This document shows positions 7,211 to 15,557 of a DNA stretch of 64,000 nucleotides, in pieces. The notes under the pieces were generated by a model. That model saw only the letters and a list, made by a program, of their open reading frames with translations, was not told the origin of the DNA and did not search any database. Source of the DNA: Clostridia bacterium (GTDB lineage: Bacteria; Bacillota; Clostridia; Christensenellales; Christensenellaceae); contig JAFRTU010000003.1 in assembly GCA_017439085.1 (NCBI GenBank), positions 1-64,000 on the forward strand. The letters run 5' to 3'. The translations under genes and the position numbers were made by a program. The stretch's first letter is position 1, and each line of letters opens with the position of its first letter.

Positions 7211-8221
7211 ATGAGTCAGATAGGGATATTAGGAGCAGGTACTTGGGGAATAGCTCTCTCAAGACTGCTTTACCTTAACGGAAACGACGTTACAGTATGG
7301 TCTGCTATAAAGGAAGAGATAGCAGCATATAAAAGAGAGAGAAGAAATCGCAATCTCCCGGATATGGTCATACCGGATGAGATCGTTTTTACTGATGATA
7401 TAGTTTCCGTAACAGCGGATAAGGACATCTTGATCGTGGCAGTTCCCTCTATATATGTGAGAAGTACCATGAGAGAAGCTTTCAAGCATATAACCGGGAA
7501 TCCGATAATAGTTAATGTTGCAAAGGGGATTGAAAAGGATTCCCTTTATCTTATTTCAGACATTATTGAAGAGGAAATGTCTTTATCCGGAAACGGAAAA
7601 TGGGACCTGGTGATATTATCCGGACCGACTCATGCTGAAGAGGTATCCATGGACATGCCAACTACGATCATATCTGCGTCGTCCAGTGAAAAAGCGGCAA
7701 AAAAGATTCAGGAAGTGTTTTCAAATGACTTTTTCAGAGTATATACAAACAGCGATGTCAGAGGAATCGAGATATGCGGAGCGTTGAAAAACGTTATTGC
7801 TATAGCTGCAGGTATATCAAATGGTCTCGGGTACGGGGATAATGCAAAAGCAGCGCTTATTACAAGAGGAATGGCTGAAATAACCAGACTCGGTCTGGCT
7901 ATGGGCTGCAACAAGGATACCTTTTTTGGACTGGCAGGCATAGGAGACTTGGTTGTTACAGCAACGAGCATACACAGCAGAAACAACAGGGCGGGGATGC
8001 TTCTTGGTCAGGGCTATTCTATAGAGGAAACATTAAAGAAGGTAGGAATGGTGGTCGAAGGACTTAATACTCTTCCGGCAGCTATGCAGCTGGCAGAAAA
8101 ACACGGAGTTGAAATGCCAATAGTTTTTGGCGTAAATGATATAGTAAACAAGGGACTGTCTCCTCGTCAGGTTGTGAATGACCTTATGAACAGAGACAGA
8201 AAAGAAGAAAAACCATATTAA
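7211..8221 (+). CDS. gpsA: glycerol-3-phosphate dehydrogenase [NAD(P)+]
   Basis: The 336-residue enzyme reduces dihydroxyacetone phosphate to sn-glycerol-3-phosphate. The Rossmann motif GAGTWGIALSRLL opens the protein. LSGPTHAEEV, the C-terminal GALKNVIAIAAGISNGLGYG block with its catalytic lysine, and FGLAGIGDLVVT are all present, and the length is normal. It follows the priming enzyme by 16 bp. As a capsule-operon copy it probably supplies glycerol phosphate for decorating the polymer with the LicD proteins that follow; that use is inferred. A separate housekeeping copy elsewhere cannot be excluded. Confidence 0.92.
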   Translation: MSQIGILGAGTWGIALSRLLYLNGNDVTVWSAIKEEIAAYKRERRNRNLPDMVIPDEIVFTDDIVSVTADKDILIVAVPSIYVRSTMREAFKHITGNPIIVNVAKGIEKDSLYLISDIIEEEMSLSGNGKWDLVILSGPTHAEEVSMDMPTTIISASSSEKAAKKIQEVFSNDFFRVYTNSDVRGIEICGALKNVIAIAAGISNGLGYGDNAKAALITRGMAEITRLGLAMGCNKDTFFGLAGIGDLVVTATSIHSRNNRAGMLLGQGYSIEETLKKVGMVVEGLNTLPAAMQLAEKHGVEMPIVFGVNDIVNKGLSPRQVVNDLMNRDRKEEKPY

Positions 8222-8240
8222 TGGAATTGAGAAGGAAGAT

Positions 8241-9116
8241 ATGGCAAAGGACTGGAATCAATCATATAACAAAGAAGACAATAGCGAACTGAGAAAACTG
8301 CAGCTGACTATATTGGATATAGTTAAGCTTTTTGCAGATATCTGTGAAAAGCATGATCTCCGTTATTTTATGGTAGGAGGCACAATGCTTGGTGCTGCCC
8401 GTCATCAGGGTTTTATTCCATGGGATGATGACATAGATATGGGTATGCCAAGAGAGGATTATGAAAGATTCCTGACGATAGTCGAAGACGAATTGCCTGA
8501 GGGATATGAGTTTCTGAATTATAAGATAAATCCGGAATACAAACGTTATTTCAGCAGAATCGTAGATACGAACGTCGAGATACACAATGCTTCGAATTCC
8601 AAAGAAATAATAGAGAATGCCTGGATTGACATCTTTCCGCATGACGGAATGCCAAAAACGAAAATAGGGCAGCGTTTCCACTTTTGGCGCTTGGCCGGGT
8701 TGAGGCTTTTATATCATATGTCTTGTTTTGATGAACTTGTCAATTTGAATCGTCCCGGTCGACCCAAATATCAGCAGATGATCATCAATTTTCTGCATAA
8801 AACGAAACTGGGACATAATCTGAACACTATCAAACTTATGAAGAAGATAGAAAAGGGATTATGCAAATACAGCTTTGATGAAGCAGATACGGTTGTCAGT
8901 TTCTTTGGAGCATACATGTCAAGAGAGATCATCAAGAAGTCCATATTAGGAGATCTTCCATATTACTCATTTGAAGATACTAAACTCAGAGGAGTCGAGC
9001 AGTATGATGAACTTCTGACTCACCTATATGGAGATTGGAGAACTCCTCCGTCAGATGCTGATAAAGACAAACACAACATAAAAGCTATAGTATACAAAGA
9101 CGAAAGAGGTGCGTAA
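8241..9116 (+). CDS. LicD family phosphotransferase 1
   Basis: The 291-residue protein has the LicD nucleotidyltransferase fold: GGTMLGAARHQGFIPWDDDI followed by DMGMPREDY near residues 46-75 supplies the acidic metal-binding cluster, and WIDIFPHDGMP follows. LicD proteins transfer phosphocholine or related phospho-alcohols from a CDP donor to a glycan. GGAAG precedes ATG 8241. The next gene is a second LicD, with its GTG starting immediately after this stop. With gpsA and an IspD/TarI-like gene nearby, a glycerol- or ribitol-phosphate donor is more likely than choline; no choline-uptake or kinase genes are visible. Confidence 0.88.
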   Translation: MAKDWNQSYNKEDNSELRKLQLTILDIVKLFADICEKHDLRYFMVGGTMLGAARHQGFIPWDDDIDMGMPREDYERFLTIVEDELPEGYEFLNYKINPEYKRYFSRIVDTNVEIHNASNSKEIIENAWIDIFPHDGMPKTKIGQRFHFWRLAGLRLLYHMSCFDELVNLNRPGRPKYQQMIINFLHKTKLGHNLNTIKLMKKIEKGLCKYSFDEADTVVSFFGAYMSREIIKKSILGDLPYYSFEDTKLRGVEQYDELLTHLYGDWRTPPSDADKDKHNIKAIVYKDERGA

Positions 9117-9956
9117 GTGCTATCAAAGGATAATTGCGGAGAACCCATCTCAATGGAAGAGAACAGGAAGATCCTGATTGAGATGCTGGATGAGTTTGCC
9201 CGTTTTTGTAAAGAGAACGATCTCAGATATACCCTTTCCGGAGGGACGCTTCTCGGAGCGATCCGGCATCATGGGTTCATTCCATGGGATGACGATATAG
9301 ACGTAAACATGCCAAGGCCGGATGTTGAAAAATTATATAAGCTGTCTGGCGGACGAATTGGAAAATATCAGGTCGTTGCTCCTGGCGAGGATAGATTTAC
9401 CGGGTCTTTTTATAGGCTGTATGATAATGAGACCGTAATGGAGAATTCTCTTGGTATGAAAAACGACCATCCGGTCTATAATCCCGTTTTTATCGACATT
9501 TTTCCTGTGGAAGGGCTTCCCTCTTCCGAAAAAAAGCGTAAATGGTATTATGAGAAAGCGTCACTGCTCAGAAAGATGATGCGTGTAGCTCAAAGAGATA
9601 ATGTTGCTGCAAAAAACAAGAGACAGCTGATCCTGAACTATATCAGCTACTATCCCGTCAGGATATTCGGTTATAAAAGGCTGGTCAGATGGTTTCAGAA
9701 GTATATCCAGAAATATGATTTCGACAGTTCTGAATATGTGGGCGTAATGTCTGCATCAAAATATAAGACGGAAGAGGTTTTAGATAGAACCGGTTATGTT
9801 GATTTTATCCCTGTTGAGTTTGAGGGGAAAAAGTATAATGCCCCTTCAAACTATGACCGGTATCTTTCTCAGCTTTACGGAGATTATATGCAGATGCCTC
9901 CAATAGAACAGCAGAAGACCCATCACACCTTTAAGATATATAGAAGGAAAAAATAA
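9117..9956 (+). CDS. LicD family phosphotransferase 2
   Basis: The 279-residue second LicD has GGTLLGAIRHHGFIPWDDDI then DVNMPRPD near residues 41-70, VFIDIFPVEGLP, and a typical end PSNYDRYLSQLYGDYMQMPP plus HHTFKIY. GTG 9117 directly follows the previous TAA and has AGAGG seven bases upstream, so the two are translationally coupled. Similarity to the upstream protein is limited to the family motifs, so this is an old duplication. The two may add different phospho-alcohols or act on different residues. Confidence 0.88.
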   Translation: MLSKDNCGEPISMEENRKILIEMLDEFARFCKENDLRYTLSGGTLLGAIRHHGFIPWDDDIDVNMPRPDVEKLYKLSGGRIGKYQVVAPGEDRFTGSFYRLYDNETVMENSLGMKNDHPVYNPVFIDIFPVEGLPSSEKKRKWYYEKASLLRKMMRVAQRDNVAAKNKRQLILNYISYYPVRIFGYKRLVRWFQKYIQKYDFDSSEYVGVMSASKYKTEEVLDRTGYVDFIPVEFEGKKYNAPSNYDRYLSQLYGDYMQMPPIEQQKTHHTFKIYRRKK

Positions 9957-9973
9957 AATAAACGACTTCTCAG

Positions 9974-10120
9974 ATGCAGGGGACAGTATTAGTATCTTTT
10001 AAAGAGATCAGGCCTTTTCCGATAGGTTATGATATATATCTTGGTAATCTATATGGTGAATATATGAGCTCTCAAAGAGAAGCTGCGGAAAAAGGGTATA
10101 CCCACCCTGAGAAATGGTAA
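9974..10120 (+). pseudogene. C-terminal stub of a third LicD gene
   Basis: A 48-codon frame contains IGYDIYLGNLYGEYMS followed by a short charged tail. This matches the C-terminal LicD signature seen intact in the preceding gene (YDRYLSQLYGDYM). The catalytic N-terminal part is missing. It shows that the operon once held three LicD genes, or that one was replaced by recombination here. Confidence 0.6.
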
Positions 10121-10152
10121 GTAGAGTTCGGACGTTACAAGGAGGAATTAAT

Positions 10153-10866
10153 ATGGCAAATATTGGACTTATAATAGCAGGTGGATCAGGAAACAGAATG
10201 CATCAGGATATTCCGAAGCAGTTTCTGACTGTTAATGAAAGACCTGTTATAGTATATACTTTGGAGGCTTTTCAGAAGCATCCCGAGATAGATGCCATCG
10301 CAGTAGTGTGTATTGAGGGCTGGGATCAGGTTCTGTGGGCTTATGCCAAACAGTTTAATATTACAAAGCTCAAAATGGTAGTTCCGGGCGGTAAGAACGG
10401 CCAGGATTCCATAAGGAATGGAGTCTATGCTCTTGAGAAGGAATATGACAATAATGACGTTGTACTTATCCATGACGCAATAAGACCTATGGTTTCTCCC
10501 GAGATAATATCCGACTGCATCAGGGTTACAAGAGAATTCGGAAATGCAATAACGGTGATCCCCTGTGCTGAGGCAATGATGGAAACAGTAGATGGCATTT
10601 CTTCAGTCGGAAGCTATCCAAGGGATCGTCTCAAGAGGACACAGACCCCTCAGGGATTCAGGCTTGGAGAGATATGCGATCTTCACAGAAGAGCATTAGA
10701 AGCAGGAATAACGAACTCCGTGGCTTCATGCACATTAAAAATCGAGATGGGAGAAAAAGTGTATTTCTCACTCGGGTCTGAAAAAAACATTAAACTCACA
10801 ACCGTTGAGGACATAGACATTTTCAAGGCCCTCCTTGCCGCAAGGAGATCGGACTGGCTTAAGTAA
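10153..10866 (+). CDS. IspD/TarI-like cytidylyltransferase
   Basis: The 237-residue enzyme activates a phospho-alcohol with CTP. The N-terminal IIAGGSGNRMHQDIPKQFL is the IspD/TarI nucleotide loop. VPGGKNGQDSIRNGVYAL, VLIHDAIRPMVS and KRTQTPQGFRL are further family blocks. ATG 10153 follows a strong GGAGG; the frame extends upstream to 10114 without one. The capsule context beside two LicD proteins suggests CDP-ribitol or CDP-glycerol synthesis rather than the isoprenoid IspD step. IspD and TarI cannot be separated safely by eye. Confidence 0.85.
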   Translation: MANIGLIIAGGSGNRMHQDIPKQFLTVNERPVIVYTLEAFQKHPEIDAIAVVCIEGWDQVLWAYAKQFNITKLKMVVPGGKNGQDSIRNGVYALEKEYDNNDVVLIHDAIRPMVSPEIISDCIRVTREFGNAITVIPCAEAMMETVDGISSVGSYPRDRLKRTQTPQGFRLGEICDLHRRALEAGITNSVASCTLKIEMGEKVYFSLGSEKNIKLTTVEDIDIFKALLAARRSDWLK

Positions 10867-10879
10867 GAAAGGGATTACG

Positions 10880-11941
10880 ATGTTTTTATACGAGAGCGCT
10901 TTATGGAAGGACGATGTTAGAAAAGCTCTGGCTACACTTCCTGAATTGGACGAACTTGCAGGGAAAAGCGTGCTTATTACAGGCGCAGCAGGACTCATCT
11001 GTTCTTCCGTGACAGACATTCTTTTCGAGTATAACGAGTCCCATGATAAAAAGATCACAGTCATCGGAGCAGGAAGATGGCTCGAAGAAATGACCGGCAG
11101 ATTCGGGGAGTATTGTAAAAAGCCGTATTTCATATTTGCCAAATATGATGCTTCAAAGAATGACAACCATTTTGATGTTAAGGCTGACTATATAATACAT
11201 GGAGCCAGCAATGCTTTTCCGAGTCTCATCATTAAAGAGCCGGTGGAAACCATGCTCAGTAACTTTACAGGTCTTCTGTTCCTTTTGAATTATGCAAGAG
11301 AGAATGGGACCAAGAGAGTTCTTTATATATCCAGCAGTGAAGTATATGGAAAGAAAGAAGGAAGCGCTCCGTATAGGGAAGGAGAATATGGATTCATAGA
11401 TCTTTTGAATCCGAGAAACTCATATTCTGTTGGAAAACGTGCGGCCGAAACTCTTTGTGCAAGCTATGCTCAGGAATATGGAGTGGAGTCGGTCATAGTT
11501 CGACCTGGGCATATTTATGGGCCCACAGCATCTCCTTTTGACTCAAGGATCTCGTCGGCTTTTGCCTACTCTGCGGCTAAAAAAGAGGAACTGGTAATGA
11601 AGTCCGACGGAAGTCAGTTGAGGAGTTATTGCTATTGCCTCGACTGTGCTACGGCTATGCTGAAGGTCCTGCTAAGAGGAAAAAATCAGGAAGCATACAA
11701 TATATCGAACCCTGATTCCATCATTACTATCATGCAGATGGCGGAGATGCTCGCTGAGGCAGGCGGTGTCAGACTGATAAAGGAAACTGCGACAGAAGAG
11801 GAGAAAAAGAGTTTCAATCCCATGTCGAATTCATCACTTGACAGCAAGGGACTGGAAAGCCTTGACTGGAAAGGGCTTTTCGACGCGAAGACCGGTTTGG
11901 AGCATACCGTCATGATCTTAAGGGAAATACTGGGCTGCTGA
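10880..11941 (+). CDS. extended SDR, NAD-dependent epimerase/dehydratase family
   Basis: The 353-residue protein has the extended short-chain dehydrogenase layout: SVLITGAAGLICSS near residue 33, YIIHGASNAFPS, YISSSEVYG, and the catalytic NSYSVGKRAAE (YxxxK) near residue 182, then RPGHIYGP. The usual glycine-rich TGxxGxxG reads TGAAGLIC, with cysteine at the third glycine, which may alter cofactor binding. It starts 13 bp after the cytidylyltransferase, so it probably acts on the same activated donor or its sugar. Which sugar is unclear. Confidence 0.8.
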   Translation: MFLYESALWKDDVRKALATLPELDELAGKSVLITGAAGLICSSVTDILFEYNESHDKKITVIGAGRWLEEMTGRFGEYCKKPYFIFAKYDASKNDNHFDVKADYIIHGASNAFPSLIIKEPVETMLSNFTGLLFLLNYARENGTKRVLYISSSEVYGKKEGSAPYREGEYGFIDLLNPRNSYSVGKRAAETLCASYAQEYGVESVIVRPGHIYGPTASPFDSRISSAFAYSAAKKEELVMKSDGSQLRSYCYCLDCATAMLKVLLRGKNQEAYNISNPDSIITIMQMAEMLAEAGGVRLIKETATEEEKKSFNPMSNSSLDSKGLESLDWKGLFDAKTGLEHTVMILREILGC

Positions 11942-12005
11942 TACCGATTCATCATATTTTGGCAGGACGAGGGTGTTTCTCTGGCGGGATAAGCAGGAGC
12001 GTATT

Positions 12006-13208
12006 ATGATACGAAAGGACCATAAAACAGATAAACAAGAGATGCTGTTGTTTGGCGTGCTTTTCTTGGCGTTGCATATACCATGCCTGGACTTCATCTT
12101 ACCTTTCGGACAGCTTTTCTCGTATTTACCATTAGCGATCTGTATCTATTATGCTTTTCTTGTCATATTTGTACGAAAGAAGGTGTCATCGGTACTGTTG
12201 CTGACTCTCCTTCTTTTTGTGGTGTACTTCCTCTCTACGATCATCAACACTCCTTCAAATATCAAGGTCTGCATAAAGACTTTTGTCGCCCCTTTAGCGG
12301 TTGCTTTTATAACAGAGTATTATATGCCTGTCGATCAGACGGGATTCATCAGAACGGCACGTAATCTTCTTGCTTTTTTGGTGATAACGGATCTGCTGTC
12401 CATAGTATTTGTCCCGAACGGATTATATGTCTCAGAACTTTATACCGATAACTGGATCCTGGGATATAAATCCAGCAGGGTGTATATCGCCGTTATGCCG
12501 TTGCTTCTCTTTGCAGCCCTCAATGATTATATCGAGAATGGGAAACTGACATTTGTATTCCATCTGCTCTCTTTATTGGGGATCGCAGACGTTTTTCTGT
12601 CAAAGGGTACCGGAGGAACGGCGGCAACAGCTCTGTTATATGGCTTGATAGTCATTTATGATCTGTTCAGAAAGTACAGGCTGATGGGACTGGTAAACAG
12701 AGTTTTGAAGCCCAAAGTAATGCTTCCCATCATAGCGATACTCGTATTGATGTTTGCCATATTCCAAAAGTTTGATATTCTCGAGTTTATTATAGTAGGC
12801 ATACTTCATAAGAATATGACCCTGACGAACAGGACGAAGATCTGGACAGCCTGTTTGGAATTGTTCAAGACCTCTCCGATAATAGGAAAAGGATATATAA
12901 TCAGTGATCAATTCATTGAACTGACAGGAGTCAGAGGAGGAACGCAGCCACATAATCAGGTTCTGTCCTTACTGGTATATTCCGGTATAGTTGGATTGGC
13001 TATCTACCTGTGTTTACTGTATTGTGTATCGAAAAAGACGGATCAGGACTGGAGCAGTCTCTCGAAGATAACATTTTTATATATCATTGCCAATCTCATA
13101 TTGGGGATTGTATCAATGAATATATTTGGCGAATGGCATTATGCGGTATATATTGTGTTATATTATCTTAACAGTCTTGACAGACAGAAGTATGACGAGC
13201 TGATATAA
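12006..13208 (+). CDS. Wzy-like polysaccharide polymerase / O-antigen ligase family (operon 1)
   Basis: The 400-residue multi-span membrane protein has about ten helices. A late extracytoplasmic loop contains IIGKGYIISDQFIELTGVRG followed by PHNQVLSLLVYSGIVGL, the histidine-containing pattern of Wzy/WaaL-type proteins. It would link repeat units on undecaprenyl diphosphate outside the membrane. ATG 12006 is chosen because AGGAG lies just upstream; the frame opens earlier at 11973. Membership rests on topology and this motif, since such proteins diverge quickly. Confidence 0.8.
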   Translation: MIRKDHKTDKQEMLLFGVLFLALHIPCLDFILPFGQLFSYLPLAICIYYAFLVIFVRKKVSSVLLLTLLLFVVYFLSTIINTPSNIKVCIKTFVAPLAVAFITEYYMPVDQTGFIRTARNLLAFLVITDLLSIVFVPNGLYVSELYTDNWILGYKSSRVYIAVMPLLLFAALNDYIENGKLTFVFHLLSLLGIADVFLSKGTGGTAATALLYGLIVIYDLFRKYRLMGLVNRVLKPKVMLPIIAILVLMFAIFQKFDILEFIIVGILHKNMTLTNRTKIWTACLELFKTSPIIGKGYIISDQFIELTGVRGGTQPHNQVLSLLVYSGIVGLAIYLCLLYCVSKKTDQDWSSLSKITFLYIIANLILGIVSMNIFGEWHYAVYIVLYYLNSLDRQKYDELI

Positions 13209-13231
13209 AGTATAAAAATGGTAACAGATAG

Positions 13232-14077
13232 ATGATTTTGACAAAACTTGAACGCCTGATAAACAGAAACAAATATTCGATTGGAAATATAAGATCCGTT
13301 CCAAAGAGAGTCAATCTAGAATGGTGGCAGAGCCGACCGAATGTAGGAGATGAGATCTCTCCTGTAATAGTTGATTGGATGCTGGAGAAAAAGAGCCTGA
13401 CCCGAGAACAGGAAATCAGATCGACAAAACATCTTATGGCAGTCGGATCCATTATCGGCATGAGCAAATTCGATGCGACCATATGGGGGAGCGGGATTCA
13501 TGTGGAGTCTTCGATAAAGAGGTTGAAGAGATTTCGCCCCCTGATAAAATACGATATCAGGGCTCTAAGAGGTCCAGTGACCAAACAGATCCTTGATGGA
13601 TTGGGATATAACTGTAAAAATGCAGTGTATGGAGATCCGGCTGTATTGATGCCTTTGATCTATCCGGGATGCAAAGACAGGAATAGAAAAGGAACACTTG
13701 TAATAGACCACTATTACAATGATTCTTCATCAGGTTTTCCCGATAAGGACATAAAAGTGATCAGCGCGGGAGTGGAAGACTGGAAAGGATTCATAGATGA
13801 GATCCTTATGTCTGAAAAAGTGATCTCTTCATCTCTTCACGGGATCATTCTGGCAGAGGCTTATGGAGTCCCGGCTGTATTCGTCAGCAAGGGTATGGAC
13901 CAGCAGATGATGAAATATAAAGACTGGTATCAGTCGACCGGAAGAGACGATTATCCGATAGCTGCATCGGTTGAAGAGGCACTTTCTATGAAAGCCTGTG
14001 CTCTTCCTGACATAAAGGAAATGCAGGATCATCTTATTAATGCGTTTCCATATGATTTATGGAGTATTGAGAAATGA
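13232..14077 (+). CDS. polysaccharide pyruvyltransferase family protein
   Basis: The 281-residue protein matches the polysaccharide pyruvyl transferase family: WWQSRPNVGDEISPVIVDWML near the start, IWGSGIH, RALRGPVTKQIL, YGDPAVLMPLIY and the C-terminal ISSSLHGIILAEAYGVPAVFV. It would add a pyruvate ketal from phosphoenolpyruvate to a sugar of the repeat unit. The next gene overlaps by four bases (ATGA), so the two are co-translated. Confidence 0.85.
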   Translation: MILTKLERLINRNKYSIGNIRSVPKRVNLEWWQSRPNVGDEISPVIVDWMLEKKSLTREQEIRSTKHLMAVGSIIGMSKFDATIWGSGIHVESSIKRLKRFRPLIKYDIRALRGPVTKQILDGLGYNCKNAVYGDPAVLMPLIYPGCKDRNRKGTLVIDHYYNDSSSGFPDKDIKVISAGVEDWKGFIDEILMSEKVISSSLHGIILAEAYGVPAVFVSKGMDQQMMKYKDWYQSTGRDDYPIAASVEEALSMKACALPDIKEMQDHLINAFPYDLWSIEK

Positions 14078-15504
14078 GCAGAGAAAAGGTTCTGGCAAAA
14101 AACACAGCGATTCTTGCTATAGGGACTTTCCTTCCAAAGGTCTCCACATATTTTACGCTGCCCATTCTTACGGGGATACTTACGAAAGAAGAGTACGGAA
14201 CGTACGATCTTGTCACGGTCTTGGTATCCTTGATCCTTCCTGCGGCAACATTACAGATCCAAACGGCATTATTCAGATTCCTGATCGAGATCAGAGAAGA
14301 TGAGAAGGAAGTCAAAAAGATCGTGAGTACCGGAACTTCCTTTATTATCATTGTTTCCATACTGGCGCTCATCATCCTGAATATCGTGATGAATCAGATC
14401 TCATTTGTTACCCGATTGTTTATTTCAGGCTATTTTTTTGCTGACATACTTGTAAACGGTCTCAGACAGGTCGCCAGAGGGCTGACCCGAAATCTTGATT
14501 ATTCTTTGAGCGCATTCATCAGTGCTGCATGTAAGATCCTGTTCATTTTTCTCTTTGTTGGAGGTATGAAGAAGGGGATTAATGGTGCAGTATGTGCACT
14601 GATGATATCTTCGCTTGCTTCATTTATCTTTTTGTTTTTCAAGATAAAGGCATATAAGCTGTTAAGTTTCAGGAGCACAAGTTTTGATACTCTCAAGCTT
14701 CTTTTATCTTACTCATGGCCGATGGTCCCCAATAATATGTCCATGTGGGCAATGAGACTTTCCAACAGGCTGATCATCACTTTCTTTATGGGGGCTGCAC
14801 AAAACGCGGTTTATGCCGTGGCGACAAAGATCCCGAATCTTCTGACCATGGCTCAGAGCACATTTTCCATGGCGTGGCAGGAGAATGCAAGCCTGTATTC
14901 AAAAGATGAGGACATAGAAGAATACTATAGTAAGATGTATCGCACCATGTTTGATATTATGGCCGGGTTCCTTGCCATGCTGATCTGTGCAACTCCGATC
15001 TTATTCGCACTGCTGATAAAGGGAGATTACAATGAGGCGTATAATCAGGTACCTATACTGTTCTTCTCCATGTTCTTCTTTGTGATGAGCACATTTCTCG
15101 GTGGCATTTATGTTGCATATAAAAAGACCAAGAGCGTAGGACTGACTACGATATATGCAGCAATAATCAACGTTGTACTGGATGTATTATTGATAAAAGC
15201 CATAGGACTCTATGCCGCATCTATATCTACACTAATAAGCTATGTTCTGCTCTATCTGTTCAGAGCAGTGGATATCAAGAAACTCGTACATCTGGAAATT
15301 GATTACAGACATGTGGCTCTGGTTCTTGCCATTCTCTTTGCAGAGAGTATTTTCTGCTTTATGCAGAATAAATGGCTGAACATATTGAACTTTATCATAG
15401 GTATAGTTTTATTTGTGGTGCTGAACAAGGATCTGATCATCAAAGGATTCGAAATGGTCAGGGGGTTCCTTAAAAAAAGCAAAACTGAACAAGACCCGGA
15501 TTAA
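14074..15504 (+). CDS. Wzx-type polysaccharide flippase (operon 1)
   Basis: The 476-residue protein has 12-14 membrane segments and belongs to the MOP/PST exporters. Typical features are FLPKVSTYFTLPILTGILTK with EEYGTYDL at the N-terminus and PMVPNNMSMWAMRLSNRLII in the middle. It would flip the lipid-linked repeat unit to the outer face before Wzy acts. It overlaps the pyruvyltransferase gene by ATGA. Confidence 0.88.
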   Translation: MSREKVLAKNTAILAIGTFLPKVSTYFTLPILTGILTKEEYGTYDLVTVLVSLILPAATLQIQTALFRFLIEIREDEKEVKKIVSTGTSFIIIVSILALIILNIVMNQISFVTRLFISGYFFADILVNGLRQVARGLTRNLDYSLSAFISAACKILFIFLFVGGMKKGINGAVCALMISSLASFIFLFFKIKAYKLLSFRSTSFDTLKLLLSYSWPMVPNNMSMWAMRLSNRLIITFFMGAAQNAVYAVATKIPNLLTMAQSTFSMAWQENASLYSKDEDIEEYYSKMYRTMFDIMAGFLAMLICATPILFALLIKGDYNEAYNQVPILFFSMFFFVMSTFLGGIYVAYKKTKSVGLTTIYAAIINVVLDVLLIKAIGLYAASISTLISYVLLYLFRAVDIKKLVHLEIDYRHVALVLAILFAESIFCFMQNKWLNILNFIIGIVLFVVLNKDLIIKGFEMVRGFLKKSKTEQDPD

Positions 15505-15557
15505 TCCTTTTTGAAGACGGAAAGGTTAGATAATATTGCATTTACAGGAGAATTAAA

